Below are positions 56,785 through 64,000 of a DNA stretch of 64,000 nt, piece by piece. The notes below the pieces were generated by a model, which was not told the DNA's origin, did not search any database, and was given only the letters and a program-made list of their open reading frames with translations. A program made the translations under genes and the position numbers. The stretch comes from Xenophilus azovorans DSM 13620 (GTDB lineage: Bacteria; Pseudomonadota; Gammaproteobacteria; Burkholderiales; Burkholderiaceae_C), in the NCBI RefSeq assembly GCF_000745855.1, contig NZ_KN050769.1, positions 19,888 through 83,887 on the forward strand. Reading direction: 5' to 3'. Each line of letters starts with the position of its first letter. Positions within the stretch are counted from its first letter, which is position 1.

Positions 56785-57378
56785 TCATCGGCGCCACGCA
56801 TCGACCGGCGCCAAGGCCCAGTCCTGGATCGCCATGTCGGTCCGCCGCTTGCGCACCTCGTCGATCCGGCGGGCGATCAATTTGCCGGATGTTTCCAGGC
56901 GTTGAAGGTCCCGGCTCGTCAAATCCTGGTTCGGGGCGAAACTGAAGCAGCACAAAGTGCCGTAGATGCTGCCATCGGCCAGAACGATGGGCACGCTGAG
57001 AAAGGCCCTGACCGGGAACGGGGCCGACAACTCCCTCGCAACAGGGTGCTTGGCAGCATCCCGAAGCATCCGGGGCAGGAGCCCGTCAACGACCTTCCTG
57101 CAGTAGGTTCGTTCCAGCGGGTCGCTCTGGCCGTCTCGGATGACTTTGGCTTTGGCGTCAGTGGCCACGCGCCGATAGACGCGCTGCCCATCAACGAATT
57201 CGGCGACGAAGGCAACGTCCATGCGCAGGTGCTTGCGCATGGCGTTCAGGACCTCCGGGACCGCCGAGTCGATCAGATAGTCGCAACTGTCCGCCGTGGC
57301 AACAAGAATCTCGGACACCTTCACGTCGAAGGCGTCCATGCCGTACGGATCCTCTCTCTCAAAACTCAAAACTGACAA
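56785..57378 (-). CDS. GAF-domain protein
   Basis: The 197-residue soluble protein has one GAF domain (about residues 40-170). Signs are MDVAFVAEFVDGQRVYRRV, DPLERTYCRKVVDG, AFLSVPIVLADGSIYGTLCCFS and the ending helix. A fused output domain is absent, so it may be a stand-alone sensor for a small ligand or redox signal. An alternative start at 57339 gives a shorter N-terminus. Nothing upstream indicates an operon. The gene is the last that looks fully chromosomal before the mobile element. Confidence 0.82.
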   Translation of the reverse strand: MSVLSFEREDPYGMDAFDVKVSEILVATADSCDYLIDSAVPEVLNAMRKHLRMDVAFVAEFVDGQRVYRRVATDAKAKVIRDGQSDPLERTYCRKVVDGLLPRMLRDAAKHPVARELSAPFPVRAFLSVPIVLADGSIYGTLCCFSFAPNQDLTSRDLQRLETSGKLIARRIDEVRKRRTDMAIQDWALAPVDAWRR

Positions 57379-57959
57379 GCCTCTCGCAAATCGAAGGCGC
57401 TCATCGTCTCACCCCAAGGGCTTGCAAGTAAGACTTCAGAACTATTTCTTGATCGAGAGGGTCATCGTGATGACTGTTTGATGAAGACCTTTTGGCTATA
57501 CCGCAATGCAGGCGCGCGCGTGCGGCCGACGGGCGCAAGTGGCGGGCAGTGGTGGGGAGTCCGATGGAGAGGAGCCGCTGTGACGAGGGGCGAGAGAGTT
57601 CCGACGTCGACTGCGATGGCACGCAGCGTCGCGGCTTTTGCGGGCCTGGGTGCGCGAGGACGCCTTCCTGTCAGGCGAGTGAATGGCGTGCTGTCAACGA
57701 AAAAGGGCGTCCGGTGGATGAAACCGGACGCCCTTGGACGTTTTGTTGGTCGTGTGAAACCGCTCGAAGGATCATCTGAAACCCGCATGGATATTGGGTT
57801 TCATGAATTCGGACGGTCGCTAGTTCCCCGGTTTGTTCCCCGCTTTGGTGGTTGATACCCCTTCGGCATGTCGCCCGGGCATCCAACCACACTTGCTATT
57901 GGCACAAAATTTGTCGGTGTTGCTTGGTGCCAACAAACCGGGCTGTTCCAATAGCGCCC
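57379..57959. other. Intergenic junction between chromosome and integrated element
   Basis: About 580 bases contain no gene that I can support. A 125-codon plus-strand frame around 57478-57855 has no domain signs and no ribosome site. Visible structure: a minus-strand terminator (57700-57735), a perfect inverted repeat TGAAACCC/GGGTTTCA (57777-57803), two direct copies of GTTCCCCG (57823, 57835), and an inverted repeat TTGGCAC/GTGCCAA (57899-57933) just ahead of the first element gene. Composition drops in GC from about 57380 on. The left attachment site or boundary of the element is probably in 57700-57850. Confidence 0.5.
57700..57735 (-). terminator. Minus-strand intrinsic terminator at the element boundary
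   Basis: On the minus strand GGGCGTCCGGT and ACCGGACGCCC (11-base perfect arms, 57705-57733) are followed by TTTTT (57704-57700). It would stop a leftward transcript coming from the right, but I find no minus-strand gene ending there. It may be the leftover of a gene interrupted by integration. Confidence 0.75.
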
Positions 57960-58700
57960 ATGCAGGTGCAGGATGTTCCATTGAATCACACAACTCGCAA
58001 GGTTGCGGCCAACGAAGCGACGCGCATCGTCCTCGGTCTCATGGAGAGCGCCGGGCGCCAAAAGAATCTCGAATCGTTCGCTCCGATGATCGGGAAGTGG
58101 TTCCAGATTTTGTGCTCGACTGATGACCGCCCTCGGGGGTATGCCGAGATTAGAGCGGCAATCATTGCCGAGTCTGCATTCGGAGGGTGGCGCGACTATC
58201 TGCTTGCCTGCCTGGAAACTTGTGCGTTCTGTGCTCATGCGGCGCGCACCCCAGAGCACCTTGCATGGCAGGCAATCTCCGAGGCGCAACGGCATGCCGG
58301 TGTCGCGCTCACCTACTTTGTCGCCCACGTGGAGGAGAAGCACCGTCTGAGTGTTGGTGGAAAGAAGATGAAGGACGCGCAGACCAAAAGGAACGACCCA
58401 TTGCGCGACTATGTACTGAAGAAGGCGGCGGACTCCAATATCTCGTCCATCTCCGGCGTCGCAGGCCTGGTCGTGAATGCCCTCAAGAAGAAACACGGAA
58501 GCCTAGCTGAAGCCATCAAACACTTCGGTGCCGGTTTGAGTAGGAAGGGGGACGATGTTGATGCGGAAGAGCGTCTGAAAAAGCGATTCGCGAAGTACAT
58601 CACCGATGACATGCTGAATTCGGGTGCGCTGGCAAAGGATGAGCGCGCGAACCCGCAGGCATTCAAGCGCTGGAAAGATAGTTTCCGTTTGCCGGGCTAA
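57960..58700 (+). CDS. Unrecognised element-borne protein
   Basis: The 246-residue soluble protein has no signal or membrane segment. It is rich in Lys and Ala with a helical pattern. The N-terminal half includes ATRIVLGLMESAGRQKNLESF and two cysteines close together (TCAFCAHAA), and the C-terminal half has ISGVAGLVVNALKKKHGSLAEAIKHFGAGL and ends SFRLPG. I recognise no domain. GC content and codon use are lower than in the core genes. It starts the plus-strand row of element genes and is followed after 41 bases by the AlpA-like gene. Confidence 0.65.
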   Translation: MQVQDVPLNHTTRKVAANEATRIVLGLMESAGRQKNLESFAPMIGKWFQILCSTDDRPRGYAEIRAAIIAESAFGGWRDYLLACLETCAFCAHAARTPEHLAWQAISEAQRHAGVALTYFVAHVEEKHRLSVGGKKMKDAQTKRNDPLRDYVLKKAADSNISSISGVAGLVVNALKKKHGSLAEAIKHFGAGLSRKGDDVDAEERLKKRFAKYITDDMLNSGALAKDERANPQAFKRWKDSFRLPG

Positions 58701-58741
58701 CGGGTTCGGGAAAGTGGGGCGGCGGCGGACCATAGCCGCCC

Positions 58742-59020
58742 ATGGAAACATCCACTGCCACCCACCAAAGCGCAATAGCGGTCGATCCGCTCGACCGTCT
58801 CCCGGCCGTTCTGGCTGTTCGCGGCGTTCGGAAATCCCAGCACCACAACGACATCAAGTCGGGGCTCTACACGCAACCTGTGAAGCTCGGCCCCCGCGCC
58901 AGCGGCTGGCCGCGTAGCGAGGTCGCTGCCCTGAATGCGGCCCGCATCGCCGGCAAGTCCGCCGACGACATCCGCGCCCTCGTGCAGAAGCTGATGGCCG
59001 CCCGGGCGTCCATGGCGTGA
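58742..59020 (+). CDS. AlpA-family phage transcriptional regulator
   Basis: The 92-residue protein matches the AlpA/Cox-like helix-turn-helix pattern: RLPAVLAVRGVRKSQHHNDIKSG, LYTQPVKLGPRASGWPRSEV, then AALNAARIAGKSADDIRALVQKL. AlpA proteins activate the integrase or excision genes of cryptic prophages such as CP4-57, or act as excisionases. It opens a row of short, closely packed plus-strand genes, as expected in a prophage early region. Confidence 0.85.
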   Translation: METSTATHQSAIAVDPLDRLPAVLAVRGVRKSQHHNDIKSGLYTQPVKLGPRASGWPRSEVAALNAARIAGKSADDIRALVQKLMAARASMA

Positions 59021-59031
59021 GGGGGCGGCAC

Positions 59032-59460
59032 ATGCGTAATGTGATTTGCGTCGGCAGCCTCGGCGGCGAGCGCGCGAGCGCAGCTCACGATCTTGGCGAC
59101 GCGGCGGGCGTGATTGCCGCCCTTCGCGCCGCCTGCTACCGCGTCGAGAAGTCGGCCGCCGCCGGCTGGCTTGTCTCCCGCTGGAACATCGTCAACTACT
59201 GCCAGCGCCTCGCCGACCTTGAAGGCTTTGCGCGCCGCGCCAGCGTGGAGTTCGTGCCGCACGACAAGCGCGTGATGAACGCCCAGGCCGTGGCAGCCCT
59301 GGCCGGGCATCGCCTGGAGCGCGAGGTCTGCATTGACGGCCGCTACCGCTGGCGCCTCGATTTCGCCGACGGCCGCGCGTGCATCCTCGGCACGCTGGCC
59401 GAGGTGGAGAAGGCCCTGGCGTCGCCCGACGGCGCATCGCAAGTGGGCGGTACTTCCTGA
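59032..59460 (+). CDS. Hypothetical element protein
   Basis: The 142-residue protein has no recognised domain. The start segment MRNVICVGSLGGERASA and an alternation of short strands and helices suggest a small alpha/beta domain. A run of WNIVNYCQRLADLEGF looks like an amphipathic helix. GGGGG precedes ATG 59032. The stop overlaps the start of the replication gene (TGATG), so the two are translationally coupled and may work together. Confidence 0.6.
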   Translation: MRNVICVGSLGGERASAAHDLGDAAGVIAALRAACYRVEKSAAAGWLVSRWNIVNYCQRLADLEGFARRASVEFVPHDKRVMNAQAVAALAGHRLEREVCIDGRYRWRLDFADGRACILGTLAEVEKALASPDGASQVGGTS

Positions 59461-60440
59461 TGGCCCGCATCCGCACCATCAAGCCTGAATTCCATACGAG
59501 CGAACAGGTGATGAACCTCAAGCCCGTCGCTCGCCTCGCTTTCATTGGCCTCTGGAACTTCTGCGACGACGGCGGCAATCATCCGGCGAGTGCCCGCACC
59601 CTCAAGGCCGAGGTGTTTCCGGGGGATGACGACCTGTCGGCCTCGGACGTGCAGGCCCTCGTCGATCAGATGCTGACGCAGGGGCTAGTGAAGCTCTACG
59701 AGGTCGGCGGCAAGTCCTATTGGCATGTCACTGGCTGGCACCATCAGCGCATCGAACGCCCCACGATGAAGCACCCGCTGCCGCCCGATGCGGCGTCGAA
59801 TGATCAGCAAGGCAGGTGTGACAAACCGATGAACCGTCGCCAACCTGCCGCTGAGGAGTCGCCGCGCGATCCCGGACGCCTCGACGAGTCCTCGGCGAAT
59901 GATCGTCGAGACCTCGACGAGCCCTCGACCCCGGAAGGGAAGGGAGAGGAAGGGAAGGGAGAGGAAGGGAAGGGAGAGGAAGGGAAGGGAGAGGAAGGGA
60001 AGGGAGAGGAAGGGAAGGGAGATTCCGAGGCTAAAGCCTCGGGCGCCGTCGGCGCCGCAGTTCCGCCCATGAGCCCTCTCGAACAGGCGGCCCTGATGCC
60101 GCAGCGCAAGGAAGGCGAGCCCCTGACCGAGGAGCAAGAAAAGCTCCTGTGGTCCGGCTGTCGGCACCTCCTGGCCGAGCAGGGCGTGAGTGCCGACAGC
60201 GCCGGCACCTTCATCGGCCGGCTCATCAAGGACGTGGACGGCGACCGCGCGCTGGTCTTCGACGTGATGCGCGAGGCGTGCATCGAGAAGCCCCTGGGCG
60301 CCCGAGCCTGGATGCGGGCCGCGTGCAAGCAGCGCCACGTCGGCGCCACGCCGAAGAAATCGACGGCGAGCACGCACGCCGGATTTGATGACCTCAACTA
60401 TCAACACGGAGTCCAAGAAGATGGAACGCTCGCCCTCTAA
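59460..60440 (+). CDS. Phage-type replication initiation/primosome protein with internal repeat
   Basis: The 326-residue protein has an N-terminal DnaT/O-like winged helix domain (about residues 1-100): MARIRTIKPEFHTSEQ, ARLAFIGLWNFCDDGG and YWHVTGWHHQRIERP. Phage proteins with this start are found next to DnaC-like loaders and act as replication initiators. A low-complexity linker of repeated EGKGE (DNA 59935-60022) joins it to a C-terminal region (about 225-326) with LGARAWMRAACK. The gene overlaps the preceding stop and the start of the ATPase gene. Confidence 0.75.
   Translation: MARIRTIKPEFHTSEQVMNLKPVARLAFIGLWNFCDDGGNHPASARTLKAEVFPGDDDLSASDVQALVDQMLTQGLVKLYEVGGKSYWHVTGWHHQRIERPTMKHPLPPDAASNDQQGRCDKPMNRRQPAAEESPRDPGRLDESSANDRRDLDEPSTPEGKGEEGKGEEGKGEEGKGEEGKGEEGKGDSEAKASGAVGAAVPPMSPLEQAALMPQRKEGEPLTEEQEKLLWSGCRHLLAEQGVSADSAGTFIGRLIKDVDGDRALVFDVMREACIEKPLGARAWMRAACKQRHVGATPKKSTASTHAGFDDLNYQHGVQEDGTLAL
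59935..60022 (+). repeat. 15-bp tandem repeat inside the replication gene
   Basis: The unit AAGGGAAGGGAGAGG occurs five times exactly from 59935 to 60009 and a sixth copy is nearly complete to 60022. Each unit encodes Gly-Lys-Gly-Glu-Glu, so copy-number changes keep the reading frame. The purine-only strand could also form triplex-like structures. Confidence 0.95.
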
Positions 60441-61293
60441 CCCCGCACGGAATTCCACGCGTACCGTCGCGGACGCCCTGCAGAAAATGAGCCTGGGCGA
60501 GCGCGAAATGCACTGTGATGTGCACGGGACCACGTACACCAGCGCCGGCATCAGCCTGCTGGGCGGCCGGAAGGAAATCTGGGGCCCTTGCCCTGACTGC
60601 GCGGAGGACCGTGAGGTAGCCGAGCGCCGCGCAGAGGTCGAGCGTTGCGCCGAGATCGAGCGTCAGCGTCTCCATGCCGCCTTCGGCGCCGCGAAGATTC
60701 CCCGCCGCTACACGGGCATGTCGTTCGAGGCATTCAACGCCGACTCGCACGAGAAGGTCAAGGCGCTGGACATGGTGCAGAAGTTCGTCTCCGACTTCGA
60801 TCTGCGCGTCGAAGATGGCGGCGGTCTGATCCTCGCCGGCCGCCCTGGCACCGGAAAGACGATGCTGGCTTGCATCGCGCTGCAGGCCATCGCGCCGAAG
60901 CACGTCGGCCTGTACATCGGAGCGCTGGATGCCGTTCGCGCTCTGCGTGCCACCTGGTCCAAGAACAGCCAGCGCACGGAGATGGAGGTCCTCGAAGACC
61001 TCGGCGGTGTGCCGCTGCTGGTCCTCGATGAAGTGGGTGTGCAGTTCGGGACCGACGCCGAGCGCAACCAGCTCTTTGAGGTGCTGGACCGTCGCTATCG
61101 CGAACAGCGCCCGTCCATTCTGGTGACGAATCGGGATGTGGCGGGGCTCAAAGAAACCCTCGGCGAGCGCGTGTTCGACCGCCTGACGGAGACCTCCAAG
61201 ATGGTGGTCTTCGATTGGGAGAGCCATCGCCCTAAGGCGCAGCCCGCGCGTGCGGCTGCAAACGACCCCAATTCGCCCAAGCTGGCCGCCTAG
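60421..61293 (+). CDS. DnaC-like helicase-loader ATPase
   Basis: The 290-residue protein has a zinc-finger-like N-terminus (HCDVHG and CPDC), then an AAA+ ATPase domain (from about residue 100) with Walker A GRPGTGKT, Walker B LLVLDEVGV and sensor ILVTNRD. DnaC-type proteins load the replicative helicase at the origin or at phage replication forks. ATG 60421, with GGAG nine bases upstream, overlaps the end of the replication gene by 20 bases. An ATG at 60388 is a longer alternative. Confidence 0.88.
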   Translation: MERSPSNPARNSTRTVADALQKMSLGEREMHCDVHGTTYTSAGISLLGGRKEIWGPCPDCAEDREVAERRAEVERCAEIERQRLHAAFGAAKIPRRYTGMSFEAFNADSHEKVKALDMVQKFVSDFDLRVEDGGGLILAGRPGTGKTMLACIALQAIAPKHVGLYIGALDAVRALRATWSKNSQRTEMEVLEDLGGVPLLVLDEVGVQFGTDAERNQLFEVLDRRYREQRPSILVTNRDVAGLKETLGERVFDRLTETSKMVVFDWESHRPKAQPARAAANDPNSPKLAA

Positions 61294-61297
61294 AGCG

Positions 61298-62806
61298 ATG
61301 GGGATGCTTGAACTCAGCGCCATCCGCACCGACGGCGGCACCCAGGCCCGCGTGGCGATGAACGCGCAGGCCGTCGCCGAGTACCGCGATGCCTTCCGGG
61401 CCGGCGTGGACCTCCCGCCGGTCATCGTTTTCTACGATGACGCCGCCCACTGGCTGGCGGACGGCTTCCACCGCTACCACGGCGCGAAGGCGGCCGGCAT
61501 GAAGTCGATCTCGGCGAACATCATGCCGGGGTCGCGCCGCGACGCGGTGCTGTACAGCCTGAAGGCCAACGCCACGCACGGCCTGCGGCGCACCAACGCC
61601 GACAAGCGCAAGGCCATCGAGACCATGCTCGGCGATCCGGAATGGTCGCAGTGGAGCGACAGCCGTATTGCAGGTGCCTGCGGCGTCAGCGACAAGACCG
61701 TCGCCAGCGTCCGCGCCATCTTCGGAAATTCCGAAGATGCGAAGCCCGCTGTCCGCACGGTGCAGCGCGGCGGGGCCACGTACACGCAGAGGATCGGGAG
61801 CATCGGTAAGGTGCGCCCCATCGCGTCCGCCACGAGCACCGGCGACAACGCGGCGTTCCGCGCGCTGTTCTCGCTGCCGCCGATCCAGCCGGCCACCTCG
61901 ACCGAGCTGGCCGTGCCGGTGGTTCCCTCGGAGCCCGAGCACGTCACTGGCGACTTCGAGGTCGATGCCGTGCTCTGGCTGCAAGGCATGGTGCGCACCG
62001 GCGATCAGGCGCTGATCGGCAGGGCGCTGGAGGCGGCCAAGCGCATCAACACGCCGATGAAGGAGCTGCAGAAGCGCTACGAGGGGCACATCATGCGCAC
62101 CGGTGGTCACGTCCTTCAGGCGATGCTCGCGACCCTGAATTTCGGCGACCTGAACCGTATCGCCAAGACCGCCGTCGCCAAGGCGCAGCGTCGGCACGAA
62201 GCGCTTTCTCGATTCGGCTCAATGGAGGCCGTGTACGCCTACACCCCAGCGGAGGAGGCGTGCATGATGGCGCTCGACGGCCTGAAGCCCGACGCCGGCC
62301 GTGGCTGGATCGATGTGGATCGCGCTGCGCCACGCTTTGCTGCACATCCCGATCTCGTGCCCGCCACGCTCACCGACTGCCTGGTCGAGTTCGACTACTG
62401 GCACGCGCTGTACTCGCTGCGCGCGGCGTTCGAGGGGGGCTTCGGCGACTGCGATCCGGCCGGCAGCACCCATGAGGACTACGCCTTCGCCGCCCTGGCG
62501 CGCATCCCGCCGCGCGACACGGCCGAGGCCATGGCGGTGCTCGACCGCCTTCTGGAAAACGACCGCATGGGTCGCGCGGAGGTGCCAGCGATCCTGCGCA
62601 ACCTCATCGCAGGGCCGCGCGGTCGCGATAGAGCGGGGGATCGTGATTCCCTACCTCCTTCCGCCGCACCGGCCCACTGCAATGGCGCTTGCTGTCTTCG
62701 CTCACTTCCACGAGATCATGAACCCGACCAATCCCTCCACGCCCATTCCGCTGCCGGCCATCGACGAAGTGGTGCAGCCTGCAAATGCCATCGGAGCCAC
62801 GCTTAG
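61298..62806 (+). CDS. ParB N-terminal-domain protein
   Basis: The 502-residue protein has a ParB/Srx-like N-terminal domain (about residues 1-95) with VIVFYDDAAHWLADGFHRYHGAK and RNA/DNA contact motif DGFHR. A helix-turn-helix follows (SQWSDSRIAGACGVSDKTVASVRA, about 125-150). The middle and C-terminal parts, including PAEEACMMALDGL, do not match a family that I know. Related proteins on phages and conjugative elements serve as plasmid-like partition or transcription factors. The last 89 bases overlap the start of the next gene in another frame. Confidence 0.75.
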   Translation: MGMLELSAIRTDGGTQARVAMNAQAVAEYRDAFRAGVDLPPVIVFYDDAAHWLADGFHRYHGAKAAGMKSISANIMPGSRRDAVLYSLKANATHGLRRTNADKRKAIETMLGDPEWSQWSDSRIAGACGVSDKTVASVRAIFGNSEDAKPAVRTVQRGGATYTQRIGSIGKVRPIASATSTGDNAAFRALFSLPPIQPATSTELAVPVVPSEPEHVTGDFEVDAVLWLQGMVRTGDQALIGRALEAAKRINTPMKELQKRYEGHIMRTGGHVLQAMLATLNFGDLNRIAKTAVAKAQRRHEALSRFGSMEAVYAYTPAEEACMMALDGLKPDAGRGWIDVDRAAPRFAAHPDLVPATLTDCLVEFDYWHALYSLRAAFEGGFGDCDPAGSTHEDYAFAALARIPPRDTAEAMAVLDRLLENDRMGRAEVPAILRNLIAGPRGRDRAGDRDSLPPSAAPAHCNGACCLRSLPRDHEPDQSLHAHSAAGHRRSGAACKCHRSHA

Positions 62807-63773
62807 CAGAAAGCCCCGGCCTAGCGGTGTCGCCCCGCTGGCGTGGCTGTGGGAGGCCCGGGCGGCGCAGGGCGTGTCGCTATTCGAGCTTGCATCGAGG
62901 CTCGGCCTGCAAGCCAAGGTGCTCGACGAGATCGAGCGCGGTGCGCGTCCCATGCGTGCAGACAAGCTGGAGGAAGCGGTCGCGCTGCTGGGCGTCAGTC
63001 TGGATACCGCGCTGGGCGCGCCGGACGACGAGTCTGAGCTTGACTGCGAGCCTGAGCCGCTTGAGGAGGCCCTAAGCCGCTGGAAGGAGCCGGTTGCAGA
63101 CGGGGCGGCATACGTGCCGGGCGTGCCCGTGACCGAGCACATGCAAAAGCGCCTGGCACAACATGATCGCGCCGTGCGCTCTCATCGTCTGTCCGCTGCG
63201 CGGAAGCGGATGGGCTTCGACCAGACGGCGGGCGCCTTCCGGATGGGGTTCACCTCGTCAACGCAACTGAGTCTTCTTGAAACTGGCGCGCGCCCGGTCA
63301 ACATCCAGCACATCGTGGCGGCATCCCGGGCCTACGACGTGACTGCCGACTGGCTGCTCGGCCTGAATGACGAGTTCGAGAAGGCCTCGCAGGAGGAGCG
63401 CATCACCAGCGCCCTCGGCGAGCTCATGCGCAAGCTCGCGCGCGAGGCAGCGGGTGCGCTCGTGCGCCACGACAAGCTGCTTGGCGGCCCGAGCTGCGCC
63501 ACGGTCCGCGAGCTGGTGCTGCGCGGGCAGGCGGTCCTCGACGCGATGGAACGCCTGGACCGTGAGTCGTTTGATGAGGTCAAGGGAGGCGCGACCCTTG
63601 AGCGTGTGGCTGGCGAATTCGCCACGGTCCTGTTTCGCACGAAGAAGGCCGTGCTTATGCACGAGGCCGCCAATGAGCGGATGTTCGCGCAGATCGAGCA
63701 GGCGGACGTGGTGGGCGCGAGTGCGGCGCAACTCGATCTTGGTGGAAAAAACGGGCAGGCTCAATCAGCCTGA
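62718..63773 (+). CDS. Protein with two HTH (XRE-type) domains
   Basis: The 351-residue protein has one XRE-like helix-turn-helix near the N-terminus (LFELASRLGLQAKVLDEIERGARPMRADKLEEAV) and a second in the middle (DQTAGAFRMGFTSSTQLSLLETGARPVNIQHIVAASRAY). A long helical C-terminal part follows. Two HTH units in one chain suggest a repressor that binds two operator half-sites or two operators. ATG 62718 is used here, with an upstream in-frame ATG at 62682. It overlaps the ParB-like gene. Lambda-type repressors with peptidase domains differ, because no S24 peptidase site is present. Confidence 0.7.
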   Translation: MNPTNPSTPIPLPAIDEVVQPANAIGATLSRKPRPSGVAPLAWLWEARAAQGVSLFELASRLGLQAKVLDEIERGARPMRADKLEEAVALLGVSLDTALGAPDDESELDCEPEPLEEALSRWKEPVADGAAYVPGVPVTEHMQKRLAQHDRAVRSHRLSAARKRMGFDQTAGAFRMGFTSSTQLSLLETGARPVNIQHIVAASRAYDVTADWLLGLNDEFEKASQEERITSALGELMRKLAREAAGALVRHDKLLGGPSCATVRELVLRGQAVLDAMERLDRESFDEVKGGATLERVAGEFATVLFRTKKAVLMHEAANERMFAQIEQADVVGASAAQLDLGGKNGQAQSA

Positions 63774-63817
63774 GGCCGGGAAGATCAGGTTCATTCATCC
63801 ACTCTCAGTCACCGCCA

Positions 63818-64000
63818 TGACCCAGAAGATCACCACTCCGACGGCAAGCTCCCAGCGACTGCTGTCCGAAGCCGCCCTCGCGGATGAACTCGGGGTTCAC
63901 CCCGACACGCTCGCCATGTGGCGCCGCGATGACGTGCGCCCCCGCCCGCGCCACCTCCAGATCGGCCGAGCGATCCGCTACCGCCGCGAGGACGTGGACG
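63818..64000 (+). CDS. Helix-turn-helix protein, truncated at the window edge
   Basis: From ATG 63818 the first 61 residues read MTQKITTPTASSQRLLSEA and continue as an excisionase-like (MerR/HTH_17) domain with LADELGVHPDTLAMWRRDDV and RYRREDVD. The frame is open at 64000. It may be an excisionase, an AlpA-like factor or the start of a larger protein. The rest lies outside the window. Confidence 0.6.

Noticed and set aside
57478..57855. 125-codon frame in the junction region
   Set aside because: No ribosome site, no domain. It crosses the terminator and repeats at 57700-57800.

Overview
The window is chromosomal DNA from a high-GC betaproteobacterium, most likely order Burkholderiales. The evidence is the GC-rich codon use, the Bug-type tricarboxylate transport binding protein, the thrS-infC-rpmI-rplT-pheS-pheT-ihfA-merR block, the tilS-lysC-tRNA-Ser block and the type IV minor pilin cluster. 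Genus cannot be fixed from the sequence alone. About 57.4 kb looks like core chromosome. The last ~6 kb (from about 57.7 kb) is a phage-like or integrative element that runs off the right edge.\n\nLayout. 1-2.6 kb: end of a biotin-dependent acyl-CoA (probably propionyl-CoA) carboxylase alpha subunit, biotin synthase and a methylmalonyl-CoA epimerase-like VOC protein, in one overlapping operon. 2.6-5.2 kb: Lrp-type regulator, EamA transporter and a MetE-like methyltransferase. 5.3-9.4 kb: tannase-family esterase, Bug binding protein and DUF3237 protein, with a divergent LuxR-type regulator. 9.4-18.4 kb: a long minus-strand run of aldo/keto reductase, tolA-tolR-tolQ-ybgC, aminotransferase, nusB, ribH, ribBA, ribE and ribD. 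18.4-19.3 kb: a vapBC module flanked by a duplicated piece of the ribD 5' end. 19.3-25.9 kb: pilE, pilY1, pilX, pilW, pilV and fimT. 26.0-28.8 kb: nrdR, glyA with a ZTP riboswitch, and a lytic transglycosylase.\n\n28.8-33.1 kb: an intergenic region with a probable structured small RNA (promoter, hairpins, terminator), then a DUF748/AsmA-like protein. 33.3-39.3 kb: DUF349 protein, mtfA, lpxH, ppiB, ppiA and a TPR protein. 39.6-42.7 kb: cysS, a DNA glycosylase and accA. 42.7-45.6 kb: a frameshifted DUF1232 gene, tilS, lysC and tRNA-Ser(GCT). 45.8-47.8 kb: a small unknown gene and aceA behind an AT-rich region of inverted repeats. 47.9-56.0 kb: translation block thrS to ihfA and a MerR regulator. 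A Thr-rich leader peptide and terminator precede thrS, and infC has an AUC start. 56.2-57.4 kb: a small secreted protein and a GAF protein. 57.8-64 kb: AlpA-like regulator, primosome-like replication protein with a 15-bp tandem repeat, DnaC-like ATPase, ParB-like protein, double-HTH regulator and a partial HTH protein.\n\nThe most interesting signals are regulatory: the glyA ZTP riboswitch with two mutually exclusive downstream hairpins, the thrS leader peptide/attenuator, the unassigned RNA near 29.1-29.3 kb, the aceA operator array, and the vapBC insertion that duplicated the start of ribD.
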